Source: Rickettsiaceae bacterium (GTDB lineage Bacteria > Pseudomonadota > Alphaproteobacteria > Rickettsiales > Rickettsiaceae). From it: a stretch of 64,000 nucleotides of DNA. This document shows, piece by piece, positions 1-8,527 of the stretch (within the stretch, counting starts at the first letter, position 1; each line of letters begins with the position of its first letter). The stretch spans positions 234,001-298,000 of the forward strand of contig JACKKP010000001.1 in the NCBI GenBank assembly GCA_024236375.1. The letters run 5' to 3'. Made by a program: the position numbers and the translations under genes. A model generated the notes under the pieces. The model did not search any database, was not told the origin of the DNA, and saw nothing but the letters and a program-made list of their open reading frames with translations.

Positions 1-2
1 CT

Positions 3-1589
3 ATGGTAATTAGTTGTGCAGCAAAATATTTAGTTAAAGCAAAAGACTATATCCTGAATATGGCGCCTATAGCTCAATTAGCTATACTTGCAGCAATCGG
101 TTATGAAATGTTTAAAGTAGGTAATTATACTTTCTCTAAACCGGTTGTAACTAAAAGTTTAGCTGATGCGATCGAAGTAAATGATAAAGAGCAAATTAAT
201 AATATTACTGTTTATGAAAAAGATGCTAATAAAGCACAAGAAGAATTGAATGAAGAAGGACAAAATCCATTACAACAAGCAGCTATAAAAGGTGATTTTG
301 AGTCAGCTGATAGAATGTTATCAGGACCTCATGATGGTCTTATTGCAACTACATTAGATGTTATAAAACACCCAATACGTAATACTACCGACGCTGTCGT
401 GAACAATATAGTTAAGCCAGTAATTGGTTCAATATCACCTGCATTAGCAAACCAAATACCAGATCGTACTATCAATCCAGGTGCTAATAGTAAAATAATT
501 AATCATACTGATAATCAGGGTAATAATTTTGTACTCAATGCAGCTGCAAATTTTAATACTAAAACCGATTTAAATGTAATAGCAAAAGCAATTGCAAAGG
601 GTGGCGATGTTACCATTAAAAATAAGGTTGGTGATACAGCATTAGTTCGTAGTTTAGAGAATGACCAAAAAAACGTGAAGCCTACACAAGTAGTAAAAGT
701 TTTCACAGATAATGGTACAAAACTGACAAAAGCTGCAGAACCAATTGTGCAAAACCCAGCAAAAGCTGCATTAATTAAACCGGTTGTAGACTACGCTTTA
801 GAGCAAAATGGTTTGATCTGCGGTCGCGATAATTCACAAAAATTATTAGAGCCTTCTTTAAAGCCAGCAATTGAAGCTAAAAATTTAGAAGTGGTTAAAG
901 AATTACATAGAGGTAAAGTTAATATTCAAGATAATAACACCGTAGAGGTAAGCAAATTAGTTGATAACCAACCAACTGAAAGCAACATCAAATTTGAAAC
1001 AAAATTATTGCAAAATGTTAACAACCAAGAAACAGTTCAACAAATCAAAAATGTTGTGACACAAGAAGAATTAAAAACGCTTTGTGCGCAAAAAGAAGGA
1101 GCATTAAACAATTTATATAATGACCCTGTAGAGGCTTTTATAGAGCAAAATCTGTTTACTACTGAAAATACAAGTAAATTTACTCTCACAGAGTTGAACG
1201 AGTTTGTTGGTAATCCAACAGTGAGTACAGGGCAAAAAGTTGCTGCAGTAGCAGTATCATTACCAAATGTACCAAATATGGTGAATCAAGCTGTATTTAA
1301 CACAACAGTAGGATTTTTTGGTGATATGTTGAACAAAGCTTCTAATCTAGTTATTGATGTATTAGGGGCAGTAGGTCAAGAGATGCAGAATCAAGAAATT
1401 GATACTTCAACGATTAATTATAATGTATCTCAAGCTGCTGTACCAGATACAACAATTTCTTACACACCAATAGTAAATGGCATAGTCAATCCTCATTTAC
1501 TAGGTGGCTTTGGTCAGCAATTAATGCTTACAGGTTGTGCTATTGAGAGTAGCTTTGATACGCACGACGCAATGGTTGTAAAACAGTAA
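3..1589 (+). CDS. Ankyrin-like hypothetical protein, possibly 5'-truncated
   Basis: A protein of at least 528 residues that I do not recognise as a named family. The stretch around residues 88-107 (NPLQQAAIKGDFESADRML) has the helix-turn-helix look of an ankyrin repeat, and a second weak unit lies around residues 172-215 (VLNAAANF, then KVGDTALVRSL). A hydrophobic segment sits near residues 20-38 and another near residues 400-435. The rest is Asn/Gln/Lys-rich and probably largely helical. The first ATG is only two bases inside the window, so the real start may lie upstream. It is convergent with nrdB and ends before a shared terminator. Ankyrin proteins are frequent secreted effectors in Rickettsiales, so an effector role is possible, but this is inference. 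Confidence 0.55.
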   Translation: MVISCAAKYLVKAKDYILNMAPIAQLAILAAIGYEMFKVGNYTFSKPVVTKSLADAIEVNDKEQINNITVYEKDANKAQEELNEEGQNPLQQAAIKGDFESADRMLSGPHDGLIATTLDVIKHPIRNTTDAVVNNIVKPVIGSISPALANQIPDRTINPGANSKIINHTDNQGNNFVLNAAANFNTKTDLNVIAKAIAKGGDVTIKNKVGDTALVRSLENDQKNVKPTQVVKVFTDNGTKLTKAAEPIVQNPAKAALIKPVVDYALEQNGLICGRDNSQKLLEPSLKPAIEAKNLEVVKELHRGKVNIQDNNTVEVSKLVDNQPTESNIKFETKLLQNVNNQETVQQIKNVVTQEELKTLCAQKEGALNNLYNDPVEAFIEQNLFTTENTSKFTLTELNEFVGNPTVSTGQKVAAVAVSLPNVPNMVNQAVFNTTVGFFGDMLNKASNLVIDVLGAVGQEMQNQEIDTSTINYNVSQAAVPDTTISYTPIVNGIVNPHLLGGFGQQLMLTGCAIESSFDTHDAMVVKQ

Positions 1590-1612
1590 ATTACCAAACA
1601 GTAACAATATAA

Positions 1613-1643
1613 AAAACACACTATTAATCAGATAGTGTGTTTT
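1613..1643. terminator. Bidirectional intrinsic terminator
   Basis: A perfect 12-bp inverted repeat (aaaacacactat and atagtgtgtttt) encloses a 7-base loop. It is A-rich on the left and T-rich on the right, so it gives a hairpin plus U tract on both strands. It lies between the convergent ankyrin-like gene and nrdB. Confidence 0.85.
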
Positions 1644-1648
1644 GTAAT

Positions 1649-2632
1649 TTATGTTTTATTTTTCTCGTCCATTTCCTGAAATACATCGTCCCACGAACCA
1701 GTAGTGGCGGCTTTAGTATATTCTGTCACTCTATTTTCAAAAAAATTAGTATGCTCAACGCCATTAAGAATCTCGTCTAACCATGGAAGTGGATTATGGT
1801 CTACTAAATATATTTCTTTTAATCCTAATTGCATTAATCTACGGTCTGCAATATAACGGATATATTGACGTACTTCTCGAGCTGTTAAACCTTCAATGCC
1901 ACCCACTTCGAAAGCAAGTTCAATAAATGCGTCCTCAAAATGTACAATAGTGGCACATGCTTCATATAATCTACTTCTTAATTGTTCATTCCATATTTCA
2001 GGGTTTTCTTGTACAAAAGTTTTGAATAATTTAATAATTGAATTAGTATGTAAAGTTTCATCGCGTACCGACCAGGTCACGATTTGCCCCATACCTTTCA
2101 TTTTATTAAAGCGTGGAAAATTTAGTAAAATAACAAATGAGGCAAATAATTGTAGACCTTCGGTGAATGCGCCAAATACTGCCAAGGTTGTTGCTATATC
2201 TTCTTTGGTTTCAACTCCAAATTTTTGCATGTAATCATATTTATCCTTCATTTCTTTATATTTCATGAAAGCCTGGTATTCAGTTTCTTTCATACCAATA
2301 GTATCAAGTAGATGGGAATATGCAGCAATATGAATTGTTTCCATATTCGAAAATGCTGAAAGCATCATTTGTATTTCTGTTGGTTGAAATACTTTAGAAT
2401 AATGTTTCATATAACAGTTATTGACTTCAATATCAGCTTGAGTGAAAAAGCGAAAAATTTGAGTAAGTAAATGTTTTTCTCCCACTGATAAATTATATTT
2501 CCAATCTTTTATGTCATCTGCTAGAGGTACTTCTTCAGGTAGCCAGTGTATTTTTTGTTGTATATGCCAGGCCTCATAAGCCCAAGGATAGCTAAATGGT
2601 TTATATATTGGTTTTGCATTTAAAAGTGACAT
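1649..2632 (-). CDS. nrdB: Ribonucleoside-diphosphate reductase, beta subunit (class I)
   Basis: The small subunit of class I ribonucleotide reductase carries the di-iron centre that generates the radical used by NrdA to turn ribonucleotides into deoxyribonucleotides. The 327-residue length is normal. Iron ligands can be placed at D67, E98 and H101, and the segment METIHIAAYSHLL puts a tyrosine at Y105, four residues after the histidine. This is the tyrosyl-radical position, so the protein looks like class Ia rather than the Chlamydia-type Ic, which has phenylalanine there. The second ligand helix is seen around FGAFTEGLQLF. It lies 30 bp downstream of nrdA on the same strand, with a purine-rich ribosome site before ATG, so the two form an operon. 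Confidence 0.95.
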   Translation of the reverse strand: MSLLNAKPIYKPFSYPWAYEAWHIQQKIHWLPEEVPLADDIKDWKYNLSVGEKHLLTQIFRFFTQADIEVNNCYMKHYSKVFQPTEIQMMLSAFSNMETIHIAAYSHLLDTIGMKETEYQAFMKYKEMKDKYDYMQKFGVETKEDIATTLAVFGAFTEGLQLFASFVILLNFPRFNKMKGMGQIVTWSVRDETLHTNSIIKLFKTFVQENPEIWNEQLRSRLYEACATIVHFEDAFIELAFEVGGIEGLTAREVRQYIRYIADRRLMQLGLKEIYLVDHNPLPWLDEILNGVEHTNFFENRVTEYTKAATTGSWDDVFQEMDEKNKT

Positions 2633-2662
2633 TTGTATTTTCTCCTCATAGATATTTTATTC

Positions 2663-4498
2663 TTATTGACAAGATAAGCACTCTTCATATTCATTCTTAA
2701 GAATTGTATCATTAAGTTGGTTATTAAGTTTTTCAAGCTCTATCATGTCTTGTGATTGAATAGCTGCATGCGAGACTTTGTCAGCGCGTTGTATAGAAGT
2801 AGATCTCGCATAATATAAGCTTTTAATTTTTTTCTTCCACGCTAGAAAATGTATATCATGAAGTAGTTTCTTACTAACATCTCCTGGCATAAAAATATTC
2901 AAAGATTGTGCTTGATTGATATGTAAAGAACGATCAGCAGCTAATTCAATTATCCAATGTTGGTTAATTTCATAAGCGGTTTTAAATACATCTTTCTCAT
3001 GATCACTTAAAAAACTCAAATGCTGTACAGAACCTTCGTTAGTACTAATCGAAGACCATATTTGTTCATTATTAAATCCTTTTGATTCTAATAATGTGAC
3101 CAAGTTTTTATTTCTGACTGTAAAAGAACCACTAAGGGTTTTTTGTGTAAAGCTATTAGCAGCATATGGCTCAATACCAGGTGAAGAATTACCACATATA
3201 ATTGAAATAGAAGCGGTTGGCGCAATGGACGTTTTATTACTAAAACGTTCTTCTACTCCTACTTCTGCTGCATCAGGACATGCGCCTCGCTCTTTAGCTA
3301 ATAATTTCGAAGCACGTGCAGTTTCTGCATCAAAATGCTGAAATATTTTCTTATTCCATGATTTGGCCATGACTGATTCCATCGGTACATTTTGTGATTG
3401 CAAGAATGAATGTAATCCCATTACCCCAAGCCCAACGCTTCTTTCTCTCAAAGCAGAATATTTTGCTCTTTTCATTGCTTCGGGTGCGGTATTGATGAAA
3501 TCTTCTAATATATTGTCTAAAAATCTCATTATATCAGGGATAAAGTTTTTATTTTTTTCCCATTCTAAAAAATATTCCAAATTTACAGAAGATAAGCAAC
3601 ATATTGCTGTGCGTTCATTACCTAAATGATCTGTCCCAGTGGGCAAAGTAATTTCTGAACACAGATTAGATGTTTTAACCTTAAGACCGAGTTTTTTATG
3701 ATGTTCAGGAATATGATTATTTACTGTATCTATATATAATATATAAGGTTCGCCTGTCTCTATTCTAGTAGTTAATAATTTTACCCATAGATCTCGTGCT
3801 TTGACGGTAGAAATTACTTTTGTGGTTCTAGGACTGATTAGATTCCACTCTAAGTCCTGTTCCACTGCTTCCATGAACTTATCACTTATTACTACACCAT
3901 GATGAATATTCAACGCTTTACGATTGATATCTCCACCGGTTGGTCTTCTTAGATCAATAAATTCTTCTATTTCTGGGTGTTCAATTTGTAAGTAAACAGC
4001 AGAGCTACCACGTCTTAAAGAACCTTGTGATATTGCTAATGTCATTGAGTCTTGTACTTTTAAAAAAGGTACTATGCCTGAGGTCTTACCGTTGCCATGA
4101 ACGGCTTCATTGATAGAGCGTACATTACCCCAATAGCTACCAATTCCACCTCCTTTAGATGCAAGCCATACATTTTCTGTCCAAAGGTTGACAATGCTCT
4201 CTAAACTGTCATTGGTTTCATTCAAAAAACATGAAATAGGTAAACCTCTATCGGTTCCACCATTACTAAGAATTGGGGTAGCGGGCATGAACCATAATTT
4301 ACTTATATAATCATAAATACGGTTAGCATGTTCTTCACTATCTCCATAATAAGATGCTACTCTTGCAAATAAATCTTGATAGTCTTCTCCATCTATTAAA
4401 TATCTATCTTTGAGTACAGCTTTACCAAAATTAGTCAAAAGATGATCTCTAGAACGATCAATATTGATTTTATATTTTGTCTTTTTGGCCTTAGTCAT
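2663..4498 (-). CDS. nrdA: Ribonucleoside-diphosphate reductase, alpha subunit (class I)
   Basis: The catalytic subunit of class Ia ribonucleotide reductase, 611 residues. Recognisable sites are the active-site cysteine segment LPISCFL, the glycine-rich loop SKGGGIGSYWG, the NLCSEI motif that contains the catalytic Asn-Cys-Glu triad, the PTASISIICGNSSPGIEP segment, and the C-terminal CLSCQ redox pair that is re-reduced by thioredoxin or glutaredoxin. The N-terminus begins directly at the core domain. I see no full ATP-cone, so overall activity regulation by ATP/dATP may be absent, as in other compact forms. First gene of an nrdA-nrdB operon; the regulator nrdR is present at 16875-17324 in the same window. 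Confidence 0.95.
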   Translation of the reverse strand: MTKAKKTKYKINIDRSRDHLLTNFGKAVLKDRYLIDGEDYQDLFARVASYYGDSEEHANRIYDYISKLWFMPATPILSNGGTDRGLPISCFLNETNDSLESIVNLWTENVWLASKGGGIGSYWGNVRSINEAVHGNGKTSGIVPFLKVQDSMTLAISQGSLRRGSSAVYLQIEHPEIEEFIDLRRPTGGDINRKALNIHHGVVISDKFMEAVEQDLEWNLISPRTTKVISTVKARDLWVKLLTTRIETGEPYILYIDTVNNHIPEHHKKLGLKVKTSNLCSEITLPTGTDHLGNERTAICCLSSVNLEYFLEWEKNKNFIPDIMRFLDNILEDFINTAPEAMKRAKYSALRERSVGLGVMGLHSFLQSQNVPMESVMAKSWNKKIFQHFDAETARASKLLAKERGACPDAAEVGVEERFSNKTSIAPTASISIICGNSSPGIEPYAANSFTQKTLSGSFTVRNKNLVTLLESKGFNNEQIWSSISTNEGSVQHLSFLSDHEKDVFKTAYEINQHWIIELAADRSLHINQAQSLNIFMPGDVSKKLLHDIHFLAWKKKIKSLYYARSTSIQRADKVSHAAIQSQDMIELEKLNNQLNDTILKNEYEECLSCQ

Positions 4499-4619
4499 AC
4501 TTCCTCTGTTTAATGTGTTATATTAGCTATAATTTAACAAATAATAGACTGTGAATTAGCAATAATACTTAAAGCTTTATAATAGATAAAAGCCTTGATC
4601 AATACAATATCAATGTCGT

Positions 4620-4660
4620 AAATATAGTATATTTTCTTCAGCTACATACTATATATATCA
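4620..4660. promoter_or_regulatory. Possible NrdR box pair upstream of nrdA
   Basis: Two 16-base AT palindrome-like elements (aaatatagtatatttt at 4620-4635 and catactatatatatca at 4645-4660) resemble the NrdR box type with a central TATA core. Known NrdR boxes are usually about 31 bp apart centre to centre; here it is 25 bp. In such AT-rich DNA the match could be chance. Support comes only from the location upstream of nrdAB and the presence of nrdR nearby. Confidence 0.25.
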
Positions 4661-4835
4661 AATTCAATCTTGATAAGTTTTAACCTTGACACGTCAAAAC
4701 TATTAAAAATTGGCGCTAGATAGATAGGTGACTTCTATATCACTTGTCTAGATATTGTATAACAATAATAATCACAAAATTATTATATTTCTTGATATTT
4801 ATGCTTTTCGCCAATAAACGTAAATTTAAATATAA

Positions 4836-4863
4836 TTGACCATGATTTGATATTTTGTATAAT
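4836..4863 (+). promoter_or_regulatory. Sigma-70 promoter for the outer membrane protein gene
   Basis: TTGACC at 4836-4841 and TATAAT at 4858-4863 are separated by 16 bp. This is a near-consensus housekeeping promoter and predicts a short leader of about 20 nt before the ATG at 4893. Confidence 0.6.
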
Positions 4864-4892
4864 CCAGGCATACATACTAAAAAAACTAATAT

Positions 4893-5612
4893 ATGAAACT
4901 AATAAATAGAATATGTCTAACAAGTTTATTGTTAACAATTATGGGAACAACGAATGTTGTAGCTCAAGAGTTACGTACGAATTATTTTTACCTAGGGTTA
5001 GATGTGGGGGCATCAGTACCGGCATTAAAATTTTTTCGTGATCAAGAAACAGATACTATTTCACGTTTAACTAAGTCAAAAATGTTTGGTGCAAGTATTG
5101 GATATAGTTTTTATCCAGGGATGATGATTGAATTTGCTATTACTCATCAACCAAGTTATGATCTTAGTTATGAAATTCCTGGCAAAAATTTACTATTTGA
5201 AGAAAATCTACATGGTAGTATCAGAGCCAAAATTCAAAGTTTTTTTGGTAATATAGTGTATCAAATGCCAGCTAAGACTTTTGGCTTAAAACCATATGTT
5301 ATGGTTGGAGTGGGTATAGCTAAAGTGACTACTACACCCGTTGCTATAGCTGTCCCAGGATATCCAGATTTCATAATATTTGCAATGGATAAAAATAAAG
5401 GTAGATATTTTACCTATCATCTTGGAGCGGGTGTGAATAGGGATATATCAAAACATATCGCAGTAGATTTTGCTCTCAAAGTACAAGCAATTAGCAAAGT
5501 GAAATCAAAATATCAATCATTTAATTACGAACTAGATCAGCTGGTAACTGATAGTAAAAAGAAGACTGTGATAGCTGGACAATTTACTATAGGGTTAAAA
5601 ATTAATTTATAA
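4893..5612 (+). CDS. Outer membrane beta-barrel surface protein
   Basis: A 239-residue protein with a classical signal peptide (basic start MKLINR, hydrophobic core, cleavage expected after NVVAQ). Alternating hydrophobic and polar strands follow: FYLGLDVGASV, MFGASIGYSFYPG, FGLKPYVMVGVGIAKV, YFTYHLGAGVNRDI, HIAVDFALKVQAI and a last strand TVIAGQFTIGLKINL ending near the C-terminus. This pattern is that of the small opacity/OmpW/OmpA-barrel class found as surface antigens in Rickettsiales. It sits in the outer membrane and its ligand is unknown. Its near-consensus promoter suggests strong expression. It is followed after 23 bp by a methyltransferase of the type that modifies rickettsial outer membrane proteins, so the two may be functionally linked. 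Confidence 0.75.
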   Translation: MKLINRICLTSLLLTIMGTTNVVAQELRTNYFYLGLDVGASVPALKFFRDQETDTISRLTKSKMFGASIGYSFYPGMMIEFAITHQPSYDLSYEIPGKNLLFEENLHGSIRAKIQSFFGNIVYQMPAKTFGLKPYVMVGVGIAKVTTTPVAIAVPGYPDFIIFAMDKNKGRYFTYHLGAGVNRDISKHIAVDFALKVQAISKVKSKYQSFNYELDQLVTDSKKKTVIAGQFTIGLKINL

Positions 5613-5635
5613 AAATCAAAAAGGAGCGAAAAATT

Positions 5636-7216
5636 ATGTCAGAAAATCAGATAAATCCAAACCAATCATATGATGAAATGACTTATGATAGTTATCCATA
5701 CTTAAATACTTCGCCAGAAAAGTTAGCTACTCTGGCAGTACTATTCGGATTAAATCCGCCAAGTGTAAATAGGGCAAGAGTATTAGAGCTTGGATGTGCT
5801 GCAGGTGGCAACATTATACCTCATGCGGTACATAACCCTGAAGGTCAATATGTAGGGATTGATTTATCTGTCAAACAAATCGCTGAAGGGCAAGAACAAA
5901 TAGAAAAATTAGGACTGAAAAATATTCAGCTTAAACAAATGTCAATTGCAGATATCGATGGATCGTTTGGTAAATTTGATTATATCATATGTCATGGAGT
6001 ATTTTCTTGGGTTCCGGTTGAAATACAAGATAAGATCTTACAAATCTCCAAACAAAATCTGACAGAAAATGGAGTTGCTTATATTAGTTATAATACTTTA
6101 CCTGGTTGGAATATGGTAAGAACTATACGTGATATGATGTTATACCATTCCAAAAGTTTTAGTAATTTAAAAGATAAAGTAGCACAATCTAGGGCATTAC
6201 TAGGTTTTATAAAAGATAGTTTAGATGGCCAAGACACTGTTTATGCAAAAATGTTGAGTCAAGAAGCAGAACTATTATCAAAACAAGCTGATTGTTATAT
6301 AGCTCATGATCATTTAGAACAAGAAAATAGCCAATTTTATTTCAGTGAATTTATGAATAGAGCAAATAAAGAAGGTTTGCAATATTTGTCTGATGTAGCA
6401 ATTAATATGATGTATTTGGGAAATTTCAAACCTGAAGTAGCTGATAAATTAAAAAGTATAAGTGATATAGTACAAACAGAGCAATACCTCGATTTTATCA
6501 ATAATAGAAGATTTAGAAGTACCTTACTTTGCCATAATCACTTAAAGGTTAATCGTGCTCTTAGTAGTGAGATGATTAGAAAATTTACTATGACCGCTAA
6601 TATTACACTATCTGAACCGCTTAAAGGTAAAATTGAAGAACAACAAGAAGCAAAATTTTATATTAGAAATAATAAAGAAAGTTTCTTGACGATAAAATCC
6701 CCTTATTTAATAGCAGCATTAATTATATTATCGGAACATCAGGGTTTTCCTTTATCATTTAATACTATAGTGACAAAAGCTAACAAATTACTAAAAAAAG
6801 ACTGCAAAGCTGAGATTGAAAAAGAATTTGAAAATATTGCTCTGAATTTAGTTATTAAAGGTATACTAGACATTGGTTTAAATGAAAGAGATAAAGAAAA
6901 ATTAGATCTACAAAAACCAAAAGTGACTGCTTTAGTGCAATATCAATTGCAAAATCCTCAAAGAACTTGGGTCACATCTAGTCGCCATATTCCTGTGTCT
7001 CTCAATATTTTTGATAAAGTAGCGCTCCAATATATGAATGGTAGTCGTAATTTAGAAGAAATATCAGAATTATTAGTTCAAGATATCAAACAGGGCAAGT
7101 TACATATGAACAAAGGTGACAAAAAAATAGAAAATTCAAAAGAGATCAAAAAAGAACTGCAAAATATTCTGGCACAATCTATGGATAAATATGCAGCACA
7201 GGGTATTGTTGTATAA
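5636..7216 (+). CDS. Protein lysine methyltransferase, PKMT type
   Basis: A 526-residue SAM-dependent methyltransferase. The N-terminal Rossmann domain shows motif I VLELGCAAGGN (about residues 45-55), the acidic SAM-binding end of strand 2 (YVGIDLS), the segment FDYIICHGVFSWVP, and ISYNTLPGWNM after it. A second half (about residues 210-520) matches the 'methyltransferase regulatory domain' layout. Rickettsia carries two enzymes of this architecture, PKMT1 and PKMT2, which methylate lysines of OmpB. The assignment here is by architecture and remembered sequence style; substrate is inferred. A strong ribosome site (aaggagcg) precedes the ATG. It follows the surface protein gene and precedes tilS by three bases. 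Confidence 0.75.
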   Translation: MSENQINPNQSYDEMTYDSYPYLNTSPEKLATLAVLFGLNPPSVNRARVLELGCAAGGNIIPHAVHNPEGQYVGIDLSVKQIAEGQEQIEKLGLKNIQLKQMSIADIDGSFGKFDYIICHGVFSWVPVEIQDKILQISKQNLTENGVAYISYNTLPGWNMVRTIRDMMLYHSKSFSNLKDKVAQSRALLGFIKDSLDGQDTVYAKMLSQEAELLSKQADCYIAHDHLEQENSQFYFSEFMNRANKEGLQYLSDVAINMMYLGNFKPEVADKLKSISDIVQTEQYLDFINNRRFRSTLLCHNHLKVNRALSSEMIRKFTMTANITLSEPLKGKIEEQQEAKFYIRNNKESFLTIKSPYLIAALIILSEHQGFPLSFNTIVTKANKLLKKDCKAEIEKEFENIALNLVIKGILDIGLNERDKEKLDLQKPKVTALVQYQLQNPQRTWVTSSRHIPVSLNIFDKVALQYMNGSRNLEEISELLVQDIKQGKLHMNKGDKKIENSKEIKKELQNILAQSMDKYAAQGIVV

Positions 7217-7219
7217 GTA

Positions 7220-8515
7220 ATGCATCAACAAAAGTTTGAAATTGCGCTATTAGATATAATAGGAAACGCTCCTCCGAAAGTTGCTTTAGCTATTTCTGGA
7301 GGGGCTGATTCAGTGGCGTTACTTTATCTTGCTACCCAATGGGCAAAAAATGCCCAAGTAAAATTAGTTATATTTCATGTAAATCATAATTTACGTAAAT
7401 CTTCTGTAGAGGACGCAAAATTTGTTGAAGAAATAACGCGGAGTTTGAATCATAATTTCTATCTTTTTCATTGGAAAGAAGCTGCTAGTATAACTTCTGC
7501 AGCCCAAGAAAAGGCACGACAAGCTAGATATGATATGATGACAATAAAATGTCAGGAATTAGGCATAAAATTATTAATGACTGCGCACCATTTTGATGAT
7601 GTAGTAGAAAATTATTTAATGCGCAAAAAAAGAGGTAGTGGGGTATTCGGACTCAGTTATTCTAATTCTTATTTTGTTAATGATATTCACATAGTCAGGC
7701 CTTTATTATTATTTAGGAAAAAATCACTATTACAATATTTGAATGATAATAAATATGCGTGGGTAGAAGATGAAACAAATATATCAGATAAATATGAAAG
7801 AAATAGAATTCGAAAACAATTTAACTTATTTTCGGATTCAAAAAAACAACTAGTATATGATGAGATTGACCAAATACAACAAGAAGCTAAAATATTAAAT
7901 CAAGACCTGATAAAATTTTTAGCTGAATTTGTGCATATAGACCAAATGGGATTTTGTGTTTTGCAGGTTAAAGATTACAAAAATTTGTTATATGATTTAC
8001 AAATTCAAGTATTATCTTACCTATTTACTATAGTAAGTGGTAAAATGACATTACCACGCTTTAGAAATATAGCTCCTATAATAGAAAAAATTCAACATAA
8101 TACATTAGTAAATTGTAGTTTACATGGGTGTTTACTAATAGATATTAATAATAATCAATTATTAATTTGCCGCGAACGAGATCAAATTGCCATTGAGGAA
8201 TATCAATTGCAAAGGAATTTAATATGGGATAATAGATTTGAAATTAACACTAAAATTACTCATAACGATTATAAAGTAACAACTGTGTCACATAAAGATT
8301 ATCTAAGTATAAAAGATAAACTCAGTCTATCTTTTATTAAGCAAAAACTCAAAATACCCAATAAATTGATATTATTTACTCTGCCTGTGATTAAGAATCT
8401 TGAAAAGATAGTTGCTATACCCCATATATCTTATTATGATGAAAAAATATTAGAAGGTAATCTGCAAATAATTTTCAGACCTAACTTTATTTCTCGATTT
8501 ACGCATTTTCTTTAG
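7220..8515 (+). CDS. tilS: tRNA(Ile)-lysidine synthetase
   Basis: Converts the wobble cytidine of the CAU-anticodon isoleucine tRNA to lysidine, so that AUA is read as Ile rather than Met. The ATP pyrophosphatase P-loop SGGADS is at residues 26-31. Further family marks are FHVNHNLR, the TAHHFDDVVENYLMR segment and RPLLLFRKK before the ATP-binding domain ends. The C-terminal part is less conserved, ending in the typical TilS-C fold region. Length of 431 residues is normal. It starts three bases after the methyltransferase and ends just before ftsH; tilS-ftsH adjacency is common in bacteria. Essential gene. Confidence 0.93.
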   Translation: MHQQKFEIALLDIIGNAPPKVALAISGGADSVALLYLATQWAKNAQVKLVIFHVNHNLRKSSVEDAKFVEEITRSLNHNFYLFHWKEAASITSAAQEKARQARYDMMTIKCQELGIKLLMTAHHFDDVVENYLMRKKRGSGVFGLSYSNSYFVNDIHIVRPLLLFRKKSLLQYLNDNKYAWVEDETNISDKYERNRIRKQFNLFSDSKKQLVYDEIDQIQQEAKILNQDLIKFLAEFVHIDQMGFCVLQVKDYKNLLYDLQIQVLSYLFTIVSGKMTLPRFRNIAPIIEKIQHNTLVNCSLHGCLLIDINNNQLLICRERDQIAIEEYQLQRNLIWDNRFEINTKITHNDYKVTTVSHKDYLSIKDKLSLSFIKQKLKIPNKLILFTLPVIKNLEKIVAIPHISYYDEKILEGNLQIIFRPNFISRFTHFL

Positions 8516-8527
8516 GTAATTTATTTT

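Larger units (their letters stand above)
4499..4892. other. Divergent intergenic region nrdA / surface protein gene
   Basis: 394 bp without a credible gene. It must hold the promoters of nrdAB (leftward) and of the outer membrane protein (rightward). An imperfect dyad lies at about 4716-4750 (ctaga and tctag as outer arms). A candidate pair of NrdR-like AT palindromes lies at 4620-4660. Confidence 0.6.

Noticed and set aside
1896..2234. 112-codon open frame antisense to nrdB
   Set aside because: It lies wholly within nrdB, has no ribosome site and a composition expected from the complement of a conserved gene.
1649..2632. NrdB considered as Chlamydia-type class Ic (no tyrosyl radical)
   Set aside because: A tyrosine (Y105) is present four residues after the ligand histidine, as in class Ia.
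4686..4714. TTGACA at 4686 as a promoter -35
   Set aside because: No -10 element lies at 16-18 bp downstream; the better promoter for the same gene is at 4836-4863.
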